Origin: Micromonospora sp. RP3T
GTDB taxonomy: Bacteria; Actinomycetota; Actinomycetes; Mycobacteriales; Micromonosporaceae
Assembly (NCBI RefSeq): GCF_003027925.1
Contig: NZ_PYPS01000051.1
Coordinates: 1 to 42,512, forward strand
Direction: 5' to 3'
DNA: 42,512 nucleotides
Under the pieces are notes generated by a model that saw only the letters and a list, made by a program, of their open reading frames with translations, did no database searches and was not told where the DNA came from. How positions within the stretch are numbered: position 1 is the first letter of the stretch; each line of letters starts with the position of its first letter. Below are positions 7,064-14,393 of this stretch, one piece after another. Made by a program: the position numbers and the translations under genes.

Positions 7064-7771
7064 GTGAGTCGGCTCTGGAGCCGGTTCGGCGCCCGTACGG
7101 CCGCTGTCGCGCTGCTCTCCGTGGGCGTCGCCGGCGGTTTCTACCTGGGCGAAGATCGTCAGACCCAGCAGCAGGGCCTGACCGCGCAGGTCGGCCTCGA
7201 GGTCGACCGGACCGAATACATCTACCAGCGCGAACGGCAGGCCGACCATCGCCTGCAGTCGTCCAAGCAGCGCGCCGCCGAGTACCAGGCCAAGCTGCGG
7301 GCCAAGGCGGCGGCGAAGGAGGCCGCCGAGCGGGCCAAGGCCGCCGAGCGCGCCGCCGCGAACCGCAAGAAGGAGCGCGCCGAGGCGGAGGCCAAGGCGA
7401 AGGCGGAGGCGGAGTCCGAGGCGAAGGCCAAGCCGTACGACGGGCCGATTCCGGCGTCCTGCGCGGAGTACAGCGGCAACCGGAAGGTCGGCTGCGCGGT
7501 CATGCTGGACAAGGGTTTCGGCATCGACCAGTTCCCCTGTCTGGACAAGCTCTGGACGAAGGAGAGCGGCTGGAACCCGAAGGCGTCCAACAGCAGCTCC
7601 GGCGCGTACGGGATCCCGCAGGCGGTGCCCGGCAGCAAGATGGGCTCGGTCGCCGACGACTGGCGGACCAACCCGGCCACCCAGATCACCTGGGGCCTCG
7701 GCTACATCAAGGGCCGGTACGACACCCCGTGCGGCGCCTGGCAGCAGTCGCAGAGCGAGGGCTGGTACTGA
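7064..7771 (+). CDS. secreted lytic transglycosylase-like protein with coiled coil
   Basis: A protein of 235 aa. The start is GTG 7064, with GAAGGGAAA upstream. The N-terminal hydrophobic segment (residues 10-28) is a signal anchor. A long charged coiled coil follows (residues about 40-125, very rich in Ala, Glu, Lys and Arg). The C-terminal domain (about 145-235) contains KESGWNPKASNSSSGAYGIPQ, the sequence of actinobacterial lytic transglycosylase-like domains, with the likely catalytic Glu near residue 167. It probably cleaves peptidoglycan glycan strands at the cell surface. Two Cys pairs may form disulfides. The long leader suggests post-transcriptional control. A strong terminator overlaps its stop codon. 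Confidence 0.85.
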   Translation: MSRLWSRFGARTAAVALLSVGVAGGFYLGEDRQTQQQGLTAQVGLEVDRTEYIYQRERQADHRLQSSKQRAAEYQAKLRAKAAAKEAAERAKAAERAAANRKKERAEAEAKAKAEAESEAKAKPYDGPIPASCAEYSGNRKVGCAVMLDKGFGIDQFPCLDKLWTKESGWNPKASNSSSGAYGIPQAVPGSKMGSVADDWRTNPATQITWGLGYIKGRYDTPCGAWQQSQSEGWY

Positions 7772-7829
7772 CAGACCGAACGGCGGCGGGAGGCCCGGTG
7801 ATCCGGGTGTCCCGCCGCCGTCGTCTGTC
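7770..7829 (+). terminator. long hairpin terminator
   Basis: Three nested stems: GACAGAC/GTCTGTC (7770-7776 and 7823-7829), ACGGCGGCGGGA/TCCCGCCGCCGT (7780-7791 and 7810-7821) and CCCGG/CCGGG inside. It begins in the stop codon of the transglycosylase gene. Confidence 0.85.
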
Positions 7830-7873
7830 CGCCCGAGTGGCGGTCCGCCGTATTTGCTGATAGCTGTTGACAG

Positions 7874-8533
7874 GTGACCTGGCAGGACAGCCCTCGCGGC
7901 GGAGACCCCCACCGGTTCGGCACCGACGCGTTCTACGCGTCGCTCGGCCGGGCGTTCGTCGCCATGTGCGCGGTGGTGCCGGTGCTGTTCCTCATCGAGG
8001 CGCTCGACGTCGGGCTGCGGCTCAACCTCGACGTCACCGCCGGCATCATCCCGCACCGCATCCAGGGCCTGGACGGCGTCTTCTTCTCGCCGTTCCTGCA
8101 CGCCGGCTGGAACCACCTCTACAGCAACAGCATCCCGCTGATCCTGCTCGGCACGTTCGTGCTGGCCGCCGGCACCCGCCGGTTCCTCTGGTCCACCGCG
8201 GTGATCATCCTGGTCAGCGGGCTGGGCGTGTGGTTCACCGGCTCGCCCAGCTCGGTGGTGGTCGGCGCGAGCGGAGTGATCTTCGGCTACCTCGGCATCC
8301 TGCTCACCCGGGGCGTGGTGGAGCGGAGCTGGTGGAACTTCGCGGTGGTGCTGCTGGTCGGCCTGCTCTACGGCTGGCAGCTGCTGGGCATCCTCCCCAC
8401 CGACGAGCGGATCTCCTGGCAGGGGCACCTGTTCGGGCTGCTCGGCGGCGTGGTCGCCGCGATCCTGTTCCGCCGCCGCGCGGACACCGGCACGCCGGAC
8501 CCGCTCGGGTCGCCGCCGCTCCGGCTGCCCTGA
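7874..8533 (+). CDS. rhomboid family intramembrane serine protease
   Basis: A polytopic membrane protein of 219 aa. It has the rhomboid catalytic motif GASGVIFG (Ser133) and a His in SWQGHLFGLLGG (His185) on a later transmembrane segment. HAGWNHLYSNSIPL, the conserved His/Asn region of an earlier segment, is also present. About six hydrophobic segments are visible. Rhomboids cleave membrane proteins within the bilayer; the substrate is unknown. The start is GTG 7874. No convincing Shine-Dalgarno is present, but TAGCTG lies 7 nt upstream, which is close to a leaderless arrangement. It stands alone between a terminator and the reductase gene. Confidence 0.92.
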   Translation: MTWQDSPRGGDPHRFGTDAFYASLGRAFVAMCAVVPVLFLIEALDVGLRLNLDVTAGIIPHRIQGLDGVFFSPFLHAGWNHLYSNSIPLILLGTFVLAAGTRRFLWSTAVIILVSGLGVWFTGSPSSVVVGASGVIFGYLGILLTRGVVERSWWNFAVVLLVGLLYGWQLLGILPTDERISWQGHLFGLLGGVVAAILFRRRADTGTPDPLGSPPLRLP

Positions 8534-8637
8534 CGACGACGCGACCGATCGACCGGCGGGACGTCCTTGCCCCAGGTCACCGGCCCACCTACCGTCGGCA
8601 GCACGGGTTGATCCCTGGCCGAAAGTGACGGTACGCC

Positions 8638-9606
8638 ATGCGCGAAGTCGATCTCGCCGTGATCGGGGCCGGCCCGGCCGGGCTCTTCGCCGCCTACTAC
8701 GCCGGGTTCCGGGGGCTCTCCGTCGCCGTGATCGACGCGCTGCCCGAGCCGGGTGGTCAGGTCACCGCGATGTACCCGGAGAAGCTGATCCTCGACGTCG
8801 CCGGCTTCCCCGCCGTCAAGGGCCGGGAGCTGATCGCGAACCTGCTCGCCCAGGCCGCGCCGTACCACCCCGACTACCTGCTCGGCGTACGCGCGGAGAA
8901 GCTGGCCTACCTCGATGGCCGGCCGGTGCTCGGGCTGGCCGGCGGTGAGCAGCTCCGCTGCGGCGCGGTGGTGGTGACCGGCGGGCTGGGCAGCTTCACG
9001 CCCCGGCCGCTGCCGGTCGCGGAGAGCTTCACCGGCGCCGGGATCGTCTACTTCGTGCCGCAACCGGTCGAGCTGACCGACCGGCACGTGCTCATCGTGG
9101 GCGGCGGCGACTCGGCGTTCGACTGGGCGGTCACGCTCGCGCCGCTGGCCCGGTCGGTGACGCTGGCGCACCGGCGGGACCGTTTCCGCGCGCACGCCGC
9201 CACCGTCGAGCGGGTCCGGGCGCTGCCGGTGCGGGTGGTGGTCAACGCCGAGGTGAGCCGGCTGTACGGCGAGGAGCACGTCACCGGCGCCGAGCTGACC
9301 GTACGCGGCGGCGCGGTGGAGACGCTGCCGGTGGACACCGTGGTCGCCGCGCTCGGCTTCACCGCCGACCTGGGACCGCTGACCGAGTGGGGGCTGGCCC
9401 TGGACCGGCGGCACATCGTGGTCGACAGCGCCATGGCCACCAACCTGCCCCGGGTGTTCGCGGCCGGGGACATCACCGAGTACCCGGGCAAGGTCCGGCT
9501 CATCGCCACCGGCTTCGGCGAGGCGGCGACCGCGGTCAACAACGCCGCGGTCGCCATCGACCCGACCGCGCACCTCTTCCCCGGCCACTCCTCCGACGGC
9601 ACGTAA
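8638..9606 (+). CDS. ferredoxin/flavodoxin-NADP+ reductase, thioredoxin reductase-like type
   Basis: A flavoprotein of 322 aa that moves electrons between NADPH and ferredoxin or flavodoxin. The FAD motif GAGPAG is at residues 10-15, PEPGGQVTAMYPEK follows near 41-55, and the NADPH motif VGGGDSAFDW lies near 155. C-terminal AAGDITEYPGKVRLIATGFGEAATAVNNA binds FAD. No CxxC redox pair is present, which separates it from thioredoxin reductase and fits the YumC/FNR2 class. The ATG at 8638 lacks a clear ribosome binding site; a GTG at 8625 is out of frame. The stop codon TAA lies at the edge of an intergenic repeat shared with two other gaps. Confidence 0.9.
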   Translation: MREVDLAVIGAGPAGLFAAYYAGFRGLSVAVIDALPEPGGQVTAMYPEKLILDVAGFPAVKGRELIANLLAQAAPYHPDYLLGVRAEKLAYLDGRPVLGLAGGEQLRCGAVVVTGGLGSFTPRPLPVAESFTGAGIVYFVPQPVELTDRHVLIVGGGDSAFDWAVTLAPLARSVTLAHRRDRFRAHAATVERVRALPVRVVVNAEVSRLYGEEHVTGAELTVRGGAVETLPVDTVVAALGFTADLGPLTEWGLALDRRHIVVDSAMATNLPRVFAAGDITEYPGKVRLIATGFGEAATAVNNAAVAIDPTAHLFPGHSSDGT

Positions 9607-9659
9607 GGAGGGGCCCCTGCTTAACGCCTGCGGTAGAGGCGGGGCCCCCGCTTAACACC
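9605..9659 (-). repeat. GGGGCCCC double repeat, copy A
   Basis: Two direct 24-nt units, each shaped GGNGGGGCCCC-N-GCTTAAC-N-CC, separated by TGCGGTA. The copy lies between the convergent reductase and tetR genes and starts in the reductase stop codon. Its reverse complement matches copy B (11434-11489) at most positions over 56 nt. Each unit carries a self-complementary GGGGCCCC core. It probably acts as a bidirectional terminator. Confidence 0.75.
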
Positions 9660-9673
9660 CTGCGGCGGTGTCG

Positions 9674-10360
9674 TCAGGGCAGGCCGACCAGGTCGGCAGT
9701 CAAGGCGATCTGGTGGTCGAAGTACTCGTCCCGGTGCGGCAGCGCCCGGTTGATCCGGCCGAACAGCTCGAAGCTGATCAGCCCGAAGAGCTGGGTCCAG
9801 CCGGCCATCGCCCGGACCATCAGCGCGGGTGGCAACGGCACCCCGGTCAGTGCGCTCAGTTCGTTCAGGTCGCCGCGCAGCGGCTCGGGCAGCTCCTCGT
9901 CCGGCGGCGTGAGCCGGCCGGCGGCCATCCCGTCGCGCAGGATGCCGAGCAGTGTCATCGGGGGCCGTTGGGCGGGCGCGACCGTGTCGTCCGGGGCCGC
10001 GTAGCCGGGCACCGGGCTGCCGTAGAGCAGCGCGTACTCGGCGGGGTGGGCGAGCGCCCAGGCGCGCGCCGCGCGGCTGGCGGCGAGCCAGCGACCGCGC
10101 AGGTCGTCGTGGTCGGCGGCGGCGTCGGCCGTCTCCACCGCGGCGCCGAGCGCGTCGTACGCCTCCAGGATCAGCGCGGTGAGCAGGTCGTCGCGGCTGG
10201 GGAAGTAGCGGTAGATCGCGGAGGAGGCCATGCCGAGGTCCCGGGCGACGGCGCGCAGCGAGAGGTCCGCGCCGTCGGTGGCCAGGTGCCGGCGGGCGAC
10301 CGCCTTGATCTCTTCGATCATCCCGGCGCGGACCCGGGCGCGGAGCGAGGGAGCGACCAT
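9674..10360 (-). CDS. TetR family regulator
   Basis: A repressor-type protein of 228 aa. The N-terminal HTH (AVARDLGMASSAIYRYF, residues 37-53) is the TetR signature. The C-terminal ligand domain contains the WTQLFGLISFELFG stretch common in the WHG-type subgroup. It is divergent from an epimerase gene. The 138-bp gap carries several perfect copies of an AGAGCA/TGCTCT operator, so it very likely represses itself and the epimerase. The ligand is unknown. The start is ATG 10360, with CACAGT 6 nt upstream on the minus strand as a possible leaderless -10. Confidence 0.92.
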   Translation of the reverse strand: MVAPSLRARVRAGMIEEIKAVARRHLATDGADLSLRAVARDLGMASSAIYRYFPSRDDLLTALILEAYDALGAAVETADAAADHDDLRGRWLAASRAARAWALAHPAEYALLYGSPVPGYAAPDDTVAPAQRPPMTLLGILRDGMAAGRLTPPDEELPEPLRGDLNELSALTGVPLPPALMVRAMAGWTQLFGLISFELFGRINRALPHRDEYFDHQIALTADLVGLP

Positions 10361-10400
10361 GCGCCCACTGTGCCACGAGCGAGAGCGGCAATCAAAACAG

Positions 10401-10464
10401 AGAGCACTGCTCTTGACTTCCGGTCTCGCCTTGAGCCATGCTCTCTTTTGAGAGCAGTGCTCTC
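10401..10464. promoter_or_regulatory. TetR operators and divergent promoter
   Basis: O1 is AGAGCA-C-TGCTCT (10401-10413). O2 is GAGAGCA-G-TGCTCTC (10450-10464). TGCTCTC at 10439-10445 also pairs with the left half of O2 across TTTT, giving a third overlapping site. TTGACT at 10413-10418 is a likely -35 of the epimerase promoter, so O1 would touch the -35 and O2 would lie near the start of transcription. Confidence 0.8.
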
Positions 10465-10498
10465 CGTTTGGACTACTGCTTCAGAGAAGGTGGACCCC

Positions 10499-11425
10499 AT
10501 GGCTCTGCACGTGATCGTCGGCGCCGGACCCGTCGGCACCGCCACCGCCCGACTGCTCGCCGAGCGCGGCGAGCGGGTACGCGTGGTGACCCGGCGCGGC
10601 ACCGGCCCGGAACACCCGGCGGTCGAACGGATCGCCGCCGACGCCGGTGACGCCGATCGGCTCACCGCGCTGACCGAGGGCGCGGTCGCGCTGCACAACT
10701 GCGCCAACCCGGCGTACCACAGGTGGGCCACGGACTGGCCGCCGCTGGCCGCCGCGCTGCTCACCGCCGCCGGGCGCAGCGGCGCCGTGCTCGCCACCGT
10801 CGGCAACCTCTACGGGTACGGCCCGGTCGACGCGCCGATGACCGAGGCCACCCCGCTCGCCGCCACCGGCACCAAGGGCCGGGTCCGCAACCGGATGTGG
10901 GCCGACGCCCTGGCCGCGCACCGCGCCGGTGACGCCCGGGTCACCGAGGTACGCGGCTCCGACTACATCGGTCTCGGCGGCACCTCGCTGGCCATGATGG
11001 TGCTGCCCCGGGTGCTCGCCGGACAGCGGGTGTTCCTGCCGGTCGACTGGGACGCGCCGCACACCTGGACGTACGTCCCGGACGTCGCCCGTACCCTGGT
11101 CGCCGCCGCGACCGACGCGCGGGCCTGGGGCCGGGCCTGGCACGTGCCCAGCCCGCCGGCGGCCACCATGCGGGAGCTGGCCCGGCGGACGGCGGCCCGG
11201 GCCGGCGCGCCCGCGCCGCGACTGACCCGGATGCCGTACCCGGTGCTCTGGGCGGCCGGCGTGGTCAACCCGTTCGCCCGGGAGCTGCGCGAGACGGCAC
11301 ACCAGTTCGCCGGCCCGTTCGTGCTGGACTCGTCCGCGGCCACCGCCACGCTCGGCGTCGAGCCGACCCCGCTGGACCGGATCGTCGACGAGATGGTTGC
11401 CGGCCTGCGCAACCGTCGCGCGTGA
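10499..11425 (+). CDS. NAD-dependent epimerase/dehydratase family protein
   Basis: An extended short-chain dehydrogenase-like protein of 308 aa. The nucleotide-binding motif is GAGPVGTATA at residues 8-17. A Tyr-containing segment (NLYGYGP) lies near 102-108, and TWTYVPDVARTLVAA near 189-203 is typical of the NAD-dependent epimerase group. A clean YxxxK active site is not visible, so it may be an atypical member, such as a NAD(P)H-binding oxidoreductase. GAAGGTGG lies upstream of the ATG. Expression is probably controlled by the divergent TetR protein through the shared operator. Substrate unknown. It is followed by intergenic repeat copy B. Confidence 0.85.
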   Translation: MALHVIVGAGPVGTATARLLAERGERVRVVTRRGTGPEHPAVERIAADAGDADRLTALTEGAVALHNCANPAYHRWATDWPPLAAALLTAAGRSGAVLATVGNLYGYGPVDAPMTEATPLAATGTKGRVRNRMWADALAAHRAGDARVTEVRGSDYIGLGGTSLAMMVLPRVLAGQRVFLPVDWDAPHTWTYVPDVARTLVAAATDARAWGRAWHVPSPPAATMRELARRTAARAGAPAPRLTRMPYPVLWAAGVVNPFARELRETAHQFAGPFVLDSSAATATLGVEPTPLDRIVDEMVAGLRNRRA

Positions 11426-11433
11426 CCGCACGG

Positions 11434-11489
11434 GGTGTTAAGCGGGGCCCCCGCCTCTACCGGAGGCGTTAACCGGGGGCCCCGCCTTA
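11434..11489 (+). repeat. GGGGCCCC double repeat, copy B
   Basis: GGTGTTAAGC-GGGGCCCCC-GCC, then CTCTACCGGA, then GGCGTTAACCGGGGGCCCC-GCC. Inverted relative to copy A. It lies between the convergent epimerase and transporter genes. The transporter reading frame runs through it and ends at 11438 inside the first unit, so the element supplies its last 17 or so residues. Confidence 0.75.
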
Positions 11490-12439
11490 CCCCCGGCGGC
11501 GATGAGGACGGCCGCGAGGGTCAGGGCGGCGCCCAGGAAGGTGTTGAGGCCGGGGTGTGAGGCGGCGGTGGGCAGGAGCACGTCCAGCAGCACCGCGCCG
11601 ACGATCTGCCCGGCGATGGTGGCCAGGCCGAGCAGCAGCACCCCGGTGAACCGGACCAGTGCGGCGGCCAGCGCGATGAACACGATGCCGATCGGGCCGC
11701 CGACATAGAGCCACGGCTCGCTGGGGAAGCGGCCGGTCGGCCGACCCCGCACCGCCACCTCCACCGCGAACGTGGCGAGCAGCGCCACCGTGCCGACCGC
11801 GAAGTTGACGAGCGTGGCGGTCACCGCGCTGTCCGCCGCCGCGCGGACCCGGCCGTTCACCGCCTGCTGCCAGGCGATGCCCACGCCGGCGGCCAGCGGC
11901 AGCAGGGCCAGCGCCAACGCGCCCGGGTCGCCCAGCCGGTCGCCCACCGCCAGCAGCACGGCCAGCACGGTGAGCACCGCGCCGATCAGCCGGTTCGGGG
12001 TGACCGCCTGCCGGCCGGTCGGGCCGATGCCGGCGCGGTCCACCAGCAGGCTGCTGCCGGACTGCCCGGCCACCACCGCGACGGTGAAGACGGCCACGCC
12101 GAGCGCGCCGATGGTCAGCCCCTGCGTCGCCACCAGGAACGCGCCGCACACGCCGCCCAGGCACTGCCACGGCCGCAGCGTGCCGCTGCGCAGCGCGCCA
12201 CGCAGCGCGGCCAGCCCGCGCCGGCCCCCTCCGGTGGCGGGGACCAGCACCAGCAGGATCAGCAGGCCGAGGCCGAACGAGACCACCGCGGCGGCGATCC
12301 CGTCGGCCAGCCGTACGCCCAGCTCGCCGTTGATCCGGGACTGGAGTGCCACCAGGACGCCGGAGCCGGTGGCCAGCCCCACCCCGGCGATCCGCCGGCC
12401 GGTCGACAGCGTGGGCGTCGGCGTCCCGGTCGTGGTCAC
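11438..12439 (-). CDS. DMT-family (YdcZ/DUF606-type) membrane protein
   Basis: A protein of 333 aa with about ten transmembrane segments arranged as two similar halves. Each half begins with a conserved Gln-x-x-x-Asn-Gly pattern (ALQSRINGELG near residues 32-42, WQQAVNGRVR in the second half). This matches DUF606/YdcZ proteins of the drug/metabolite transporter superfamily. Substrate unknown. The GTG start at 12439 overlaps the glpX stop as GTGA, with AGGAG upstream, so it is translated with glpX. The C-terminal tail (residues about 317-333, Gly/Pro-rich) is encoded by an intergenic repeat and is not part of the domain. Confidence 0.85.
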   Translation of the reverse strand: MTTTGTPTPTLSTGRRIAGVGLATGSGVLVALQSRINGELGVRLADGIAAAVVSFGLGLLILLVLVPATGGGRRGLAALRGALRSGTLRPWQCLGGVCGAFLVATQGLTIGALGVAVFTVAVVAGQSGSSLLVDRAGIGPTGRQAVTPNRLIGAVLTVLAVLLAVGDRLGDPGALALALLPLAAGVGIAWQQAVNGRVRAAADSAVTATLVNFAVGTVALLATFAVEVAVRGRPTGRFPSEPWLYVGGPIGIVFIALAAALVRFTGVLLLGLATIAGQIVGAVLLDVLLPTAASHPGLNTFLGAALTLAAVLIAAGGKAGPPVNASGRGGGPA

Positions 12440-13467
12440 TCCTGCTCGGCCAACGGGCGCCCGTCGAAGTCGACAGCCGAGTAGAGCGCCAGCTTCTCCA
12501 GCCGGTGGTACGAGTCGATGACCCGGATCGTGCCGCTCTTGGAGCGCATCACGATCGACTGGGTGTACGCCCCACCGGCCCGGTAGCGCACGCCGCGCAG
12601 CAGGTCGCCGGAGGTGACACCGGTGGCCACGAAGAAGCAGTTGTCGCCGGTGACCAGATCGTCGGTGAACAGCACCCGGTCCAGGTCGTGCCCGGCGGCC
12701 AGCGCCTTCTCCCGCTCCTGGTCGTCCTTCGGCCAGAGCTTGGCCTGCATCATGCCGCCCATGCACTTCAGCGCGCAGGCCGCGGTGATGCCCTCGGGAG
12801 TGCCGCCGATGCCCATCAGCACGTCGACGTCCGACTCGCCGCGCGCCGCCGCGATGGCGCCGGCGATGTCGCCGTCGGAGATGAGCCGGATGCCGGCGCC
12901 GGAGCGCCGGATCTGCTTCACCAGGTCGTCGTGGCGCGACCGGTCCAGCACGCAGACCGTCACCTCACTGGTGTCGGTGCCCTTGACCTTCGCGATCCGG
13001 CGGATGTTCTCGGCGACCCCGGCGTTGATGTCGACCACGTCGGCGTACATCGGGCCGACCGCCAGCTTCTCCATGTAGAAGACCGCGCTCGGGTCGAACA
13101 TCGCGCCGCGCTCGGCCACCGCCAGCACCGCGAGCGCGTTCGGCATGCCCTTGCTCATCAGTGTGGTGCCGTCGATCGGGTCGACCGCCACGTCGACCTC
13201 GGGACCGGTCCCGTCGCCGACCTCCTCGCCGTTGAAGAGCATCGGGGCGTTGTCCTTCTCGCCCTCGCCGATCACCACGACGCCCCGCATCGGGATCGAG
13301 TTGATCAGCTTGCGCATGGCGTCGACGGCGGCGCCGTCACCGCCCTCCTTGTCGCCCCGGCCGACCCAACGGCCGGCGGCCATGGCCGCGGCCTCGGTGA
13401 CCCGGACCAGATCGAGGGCGAGATTGCGGTCGAGATCCTGGGGCGTCCGCGTACCGGTGGTTGTCAT
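12436..13467 (-). CDS. glpX: fructose-1,6-bisphosphatase class II
   Basis: A gluconeogenic enzyme of 343 aa that hydrolyses fructose 1,6-bisphosphate. The metal and phosphate motifs are GEGEKD (residues 67-72), DPIDGTT (96-102) and GIGGTPEG, with CALKCMGGMMQAKLWP further on. All are hallmarks of GlpX. The ATG at 13467 has GGAGGAGG 8 nt upstream; longer readings to 13824 lack homology-like content. In M. tuberculosis the orthologue Rv1099c neighbours fum; here a transporter gene follows with a 4-bp overlap and no fum is present. DUF4245 lies divergently upstream, as in the Rv1099c/Rv1100 pair. Confidence 0.95.
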   Translation of the reverse strand: MTTTGTRTPQDLDRNLALDLVRVTEAAAMAAGRWVGRGDKEGGDGAAVDAMRKLINSIPMRGVVVIGEGEKDNAPMLFNGEEVGDGTGPEVDVAVDPIDGTTLMSKGMPNALAVLAVAERGAMFDPSAVFYMEKLAVGPMYADVVDINAGVAENIRRIAKVKGTDTSEVTVCVLDRSRHDDLVKQIRRSGAGIRLISDGDIAGAIAAARGESDVDVLMGIGGTPEGITAACALKCMGGMMQAKLWPKDDQEREKALAAGHDLDRVLFTDDLVTGDNCFFVATGVTSGDLLRGVRYRAGGAYTQSIVMRSKSGTIRVIDSYHRLEKLALYSAVDFDGRPLAEQE

Positions 13468-13499
13468 GGCGGCCTCCTCCTCGCGACGTTGCGGGGTGG

Positions 13500-13520
13500 A
13501 CCGGCGGGGGTGCCGCCGGT
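13500..13520. promoter_or_regulatory. hairpin in the glpX leader
   Basis: ACCGGCGG-GGGTG-CCGCCGGT, followed by TTTT on the plus strand. In the minus-strand glpX mRNA it forms an 8-bp hairpin about 33 nt before the ATG. Read on the plus strand it looks like an intrinsic terminator. Confidence 0.4.
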
Positions 13521-13615
13521 TTTGTCGCTGATCCTCACACGATCTCAGGTTCGCCGCCCCGGCGGGGCGGAGGAGGCCAGGATCACCTTCCCCGTCGGGC
13601 TGCGACAATGGCCGG

Positions 13616-14305
13616 GTGGAACCCGCACAGCCTGCCGACCGCGTACCGTCCGACGCCACGCCGCCCGACGGCCAGCCGCCGGTGCGGCCCGGCGCCACCC
13701 CGCCGGACGGGACGCCCGCGCTCGTCGAGTCGTCGGCGTCCGCGCCGCTCGCCGACGCTGGTGAGCGTCCCGCCCCGCCCCCGGGGAAGGAGAAGGCCCG
13801 CTCCGAGCGGTCCCCGAAGGACATGGTGCTGTCGCTGCTGATCCTGCTGGTGCCGATCGCGCTGCTGATCGCGTTCTACCGGGGCTTTCTCGGCGGCGAC
13901 TCGCCGGTCACCGTCGACCCGGCGCCCGTGCTGGAGCAGGCCCGCGCGGCAGGCGCCTTCCCGGTCGCCACGCCGACCGGGCTGGGCGACGACTGGCGTA
14001 CGGTGAACGCCCGCTTCCGGACCGAGACGGACGGCGCGACGCTGCGCATCGGGTACCTGACCCCGGAGGGCCGGGGCGCGCAGCTCGTGGAGAGCAACGT
14101 CCCGGCGGAGAAGCTGCTGCCGGCCGAGCTGAGCGACGGCCAGCCGCAGGGACCGGCCGACCTGCCGGACGGGCTGAGCTGGCAGCGGTACACCGCCCGC
14201 GGCAACGAGCAGGCGCTCGTCCTGCTGGAACCGAACCGCACGGTGATCGTGGTCGGTGACGCGGGGGAGACGGAGCTGCGCCGACTCGCCACCTCGCTGC
14301 GCTGA
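13616..14305 (+). CDS. DUF4245 membrane-anchored protein
   Basis: A protein of 229 aa with a Pro/Ala/Asp-rich cytoplasmic N-terminus (1-68), one transmembrane segment (70-88) and an extracytoplasmic domain (about 95-229). It fits DUF4245, whose M. tuberculosis member is Rv1100, next to glpX. TPTGLGDDWRTVNARF and the C-terminal VVVGDAGETELRRLATSL pattern support the family. Function unknown. The GTG start is 6 nt after GACAAT (13604-13609) and has no Shine-Dalgarno, which suggests a leaderless transcript. Confidence 0.85.
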   Translation: MEPAQPADRVPSDATPPDGQPPVRPGATPPDGTPALVESSASAPLADAGERPAPPPGKEKARSERSPKDMVLSLLILLVPIALLIAFYRGFLGGDSPVTVDPAPVLEQARAAGAFPVATPTGLGDDWRTVNARFRTETDGATLRIGYLTPEGRGAQLVESNVPAEKLLPAELSDGQPQGPADLPDGLSWQRYTARGNEQALVLLEPNRTVIVVGDAGETELRRLATSLR

Positions 14306-14309
14306 CGTC

Positions 14310-14327
14310 CCCGGTCGGGTGACCGGG
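14310..14327 (+). terminator. short hairpin terminator after DUF4245
   Basis: CCCGGTC-GGGT-GACCGGG, a perfect 7-bp stem with a 4-nt loop, 5 bp after the stop codon. Confidence 0.5.
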
Positions 14328-14393
14328 ATTGCCGAACGCCGCTTCAGGGAACAGAAGGGACACGATCCCGGACGACCACCTGGAGAGGTTGAC

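Noticed and set aside
7867..7872. TTGACA as a -35 box before the rhomboid gene
   Set aside because: No TANNNT-like box lies 16-18 bp downstream; it would fall inside the coding region.
13468..13824. N-terminal extension of glpX by 119 residues
   Set aside because: It overlaps the DUF4245 gene on the other strand, is low complexity, and ATG 13467 has a strong GGAGGAGG.
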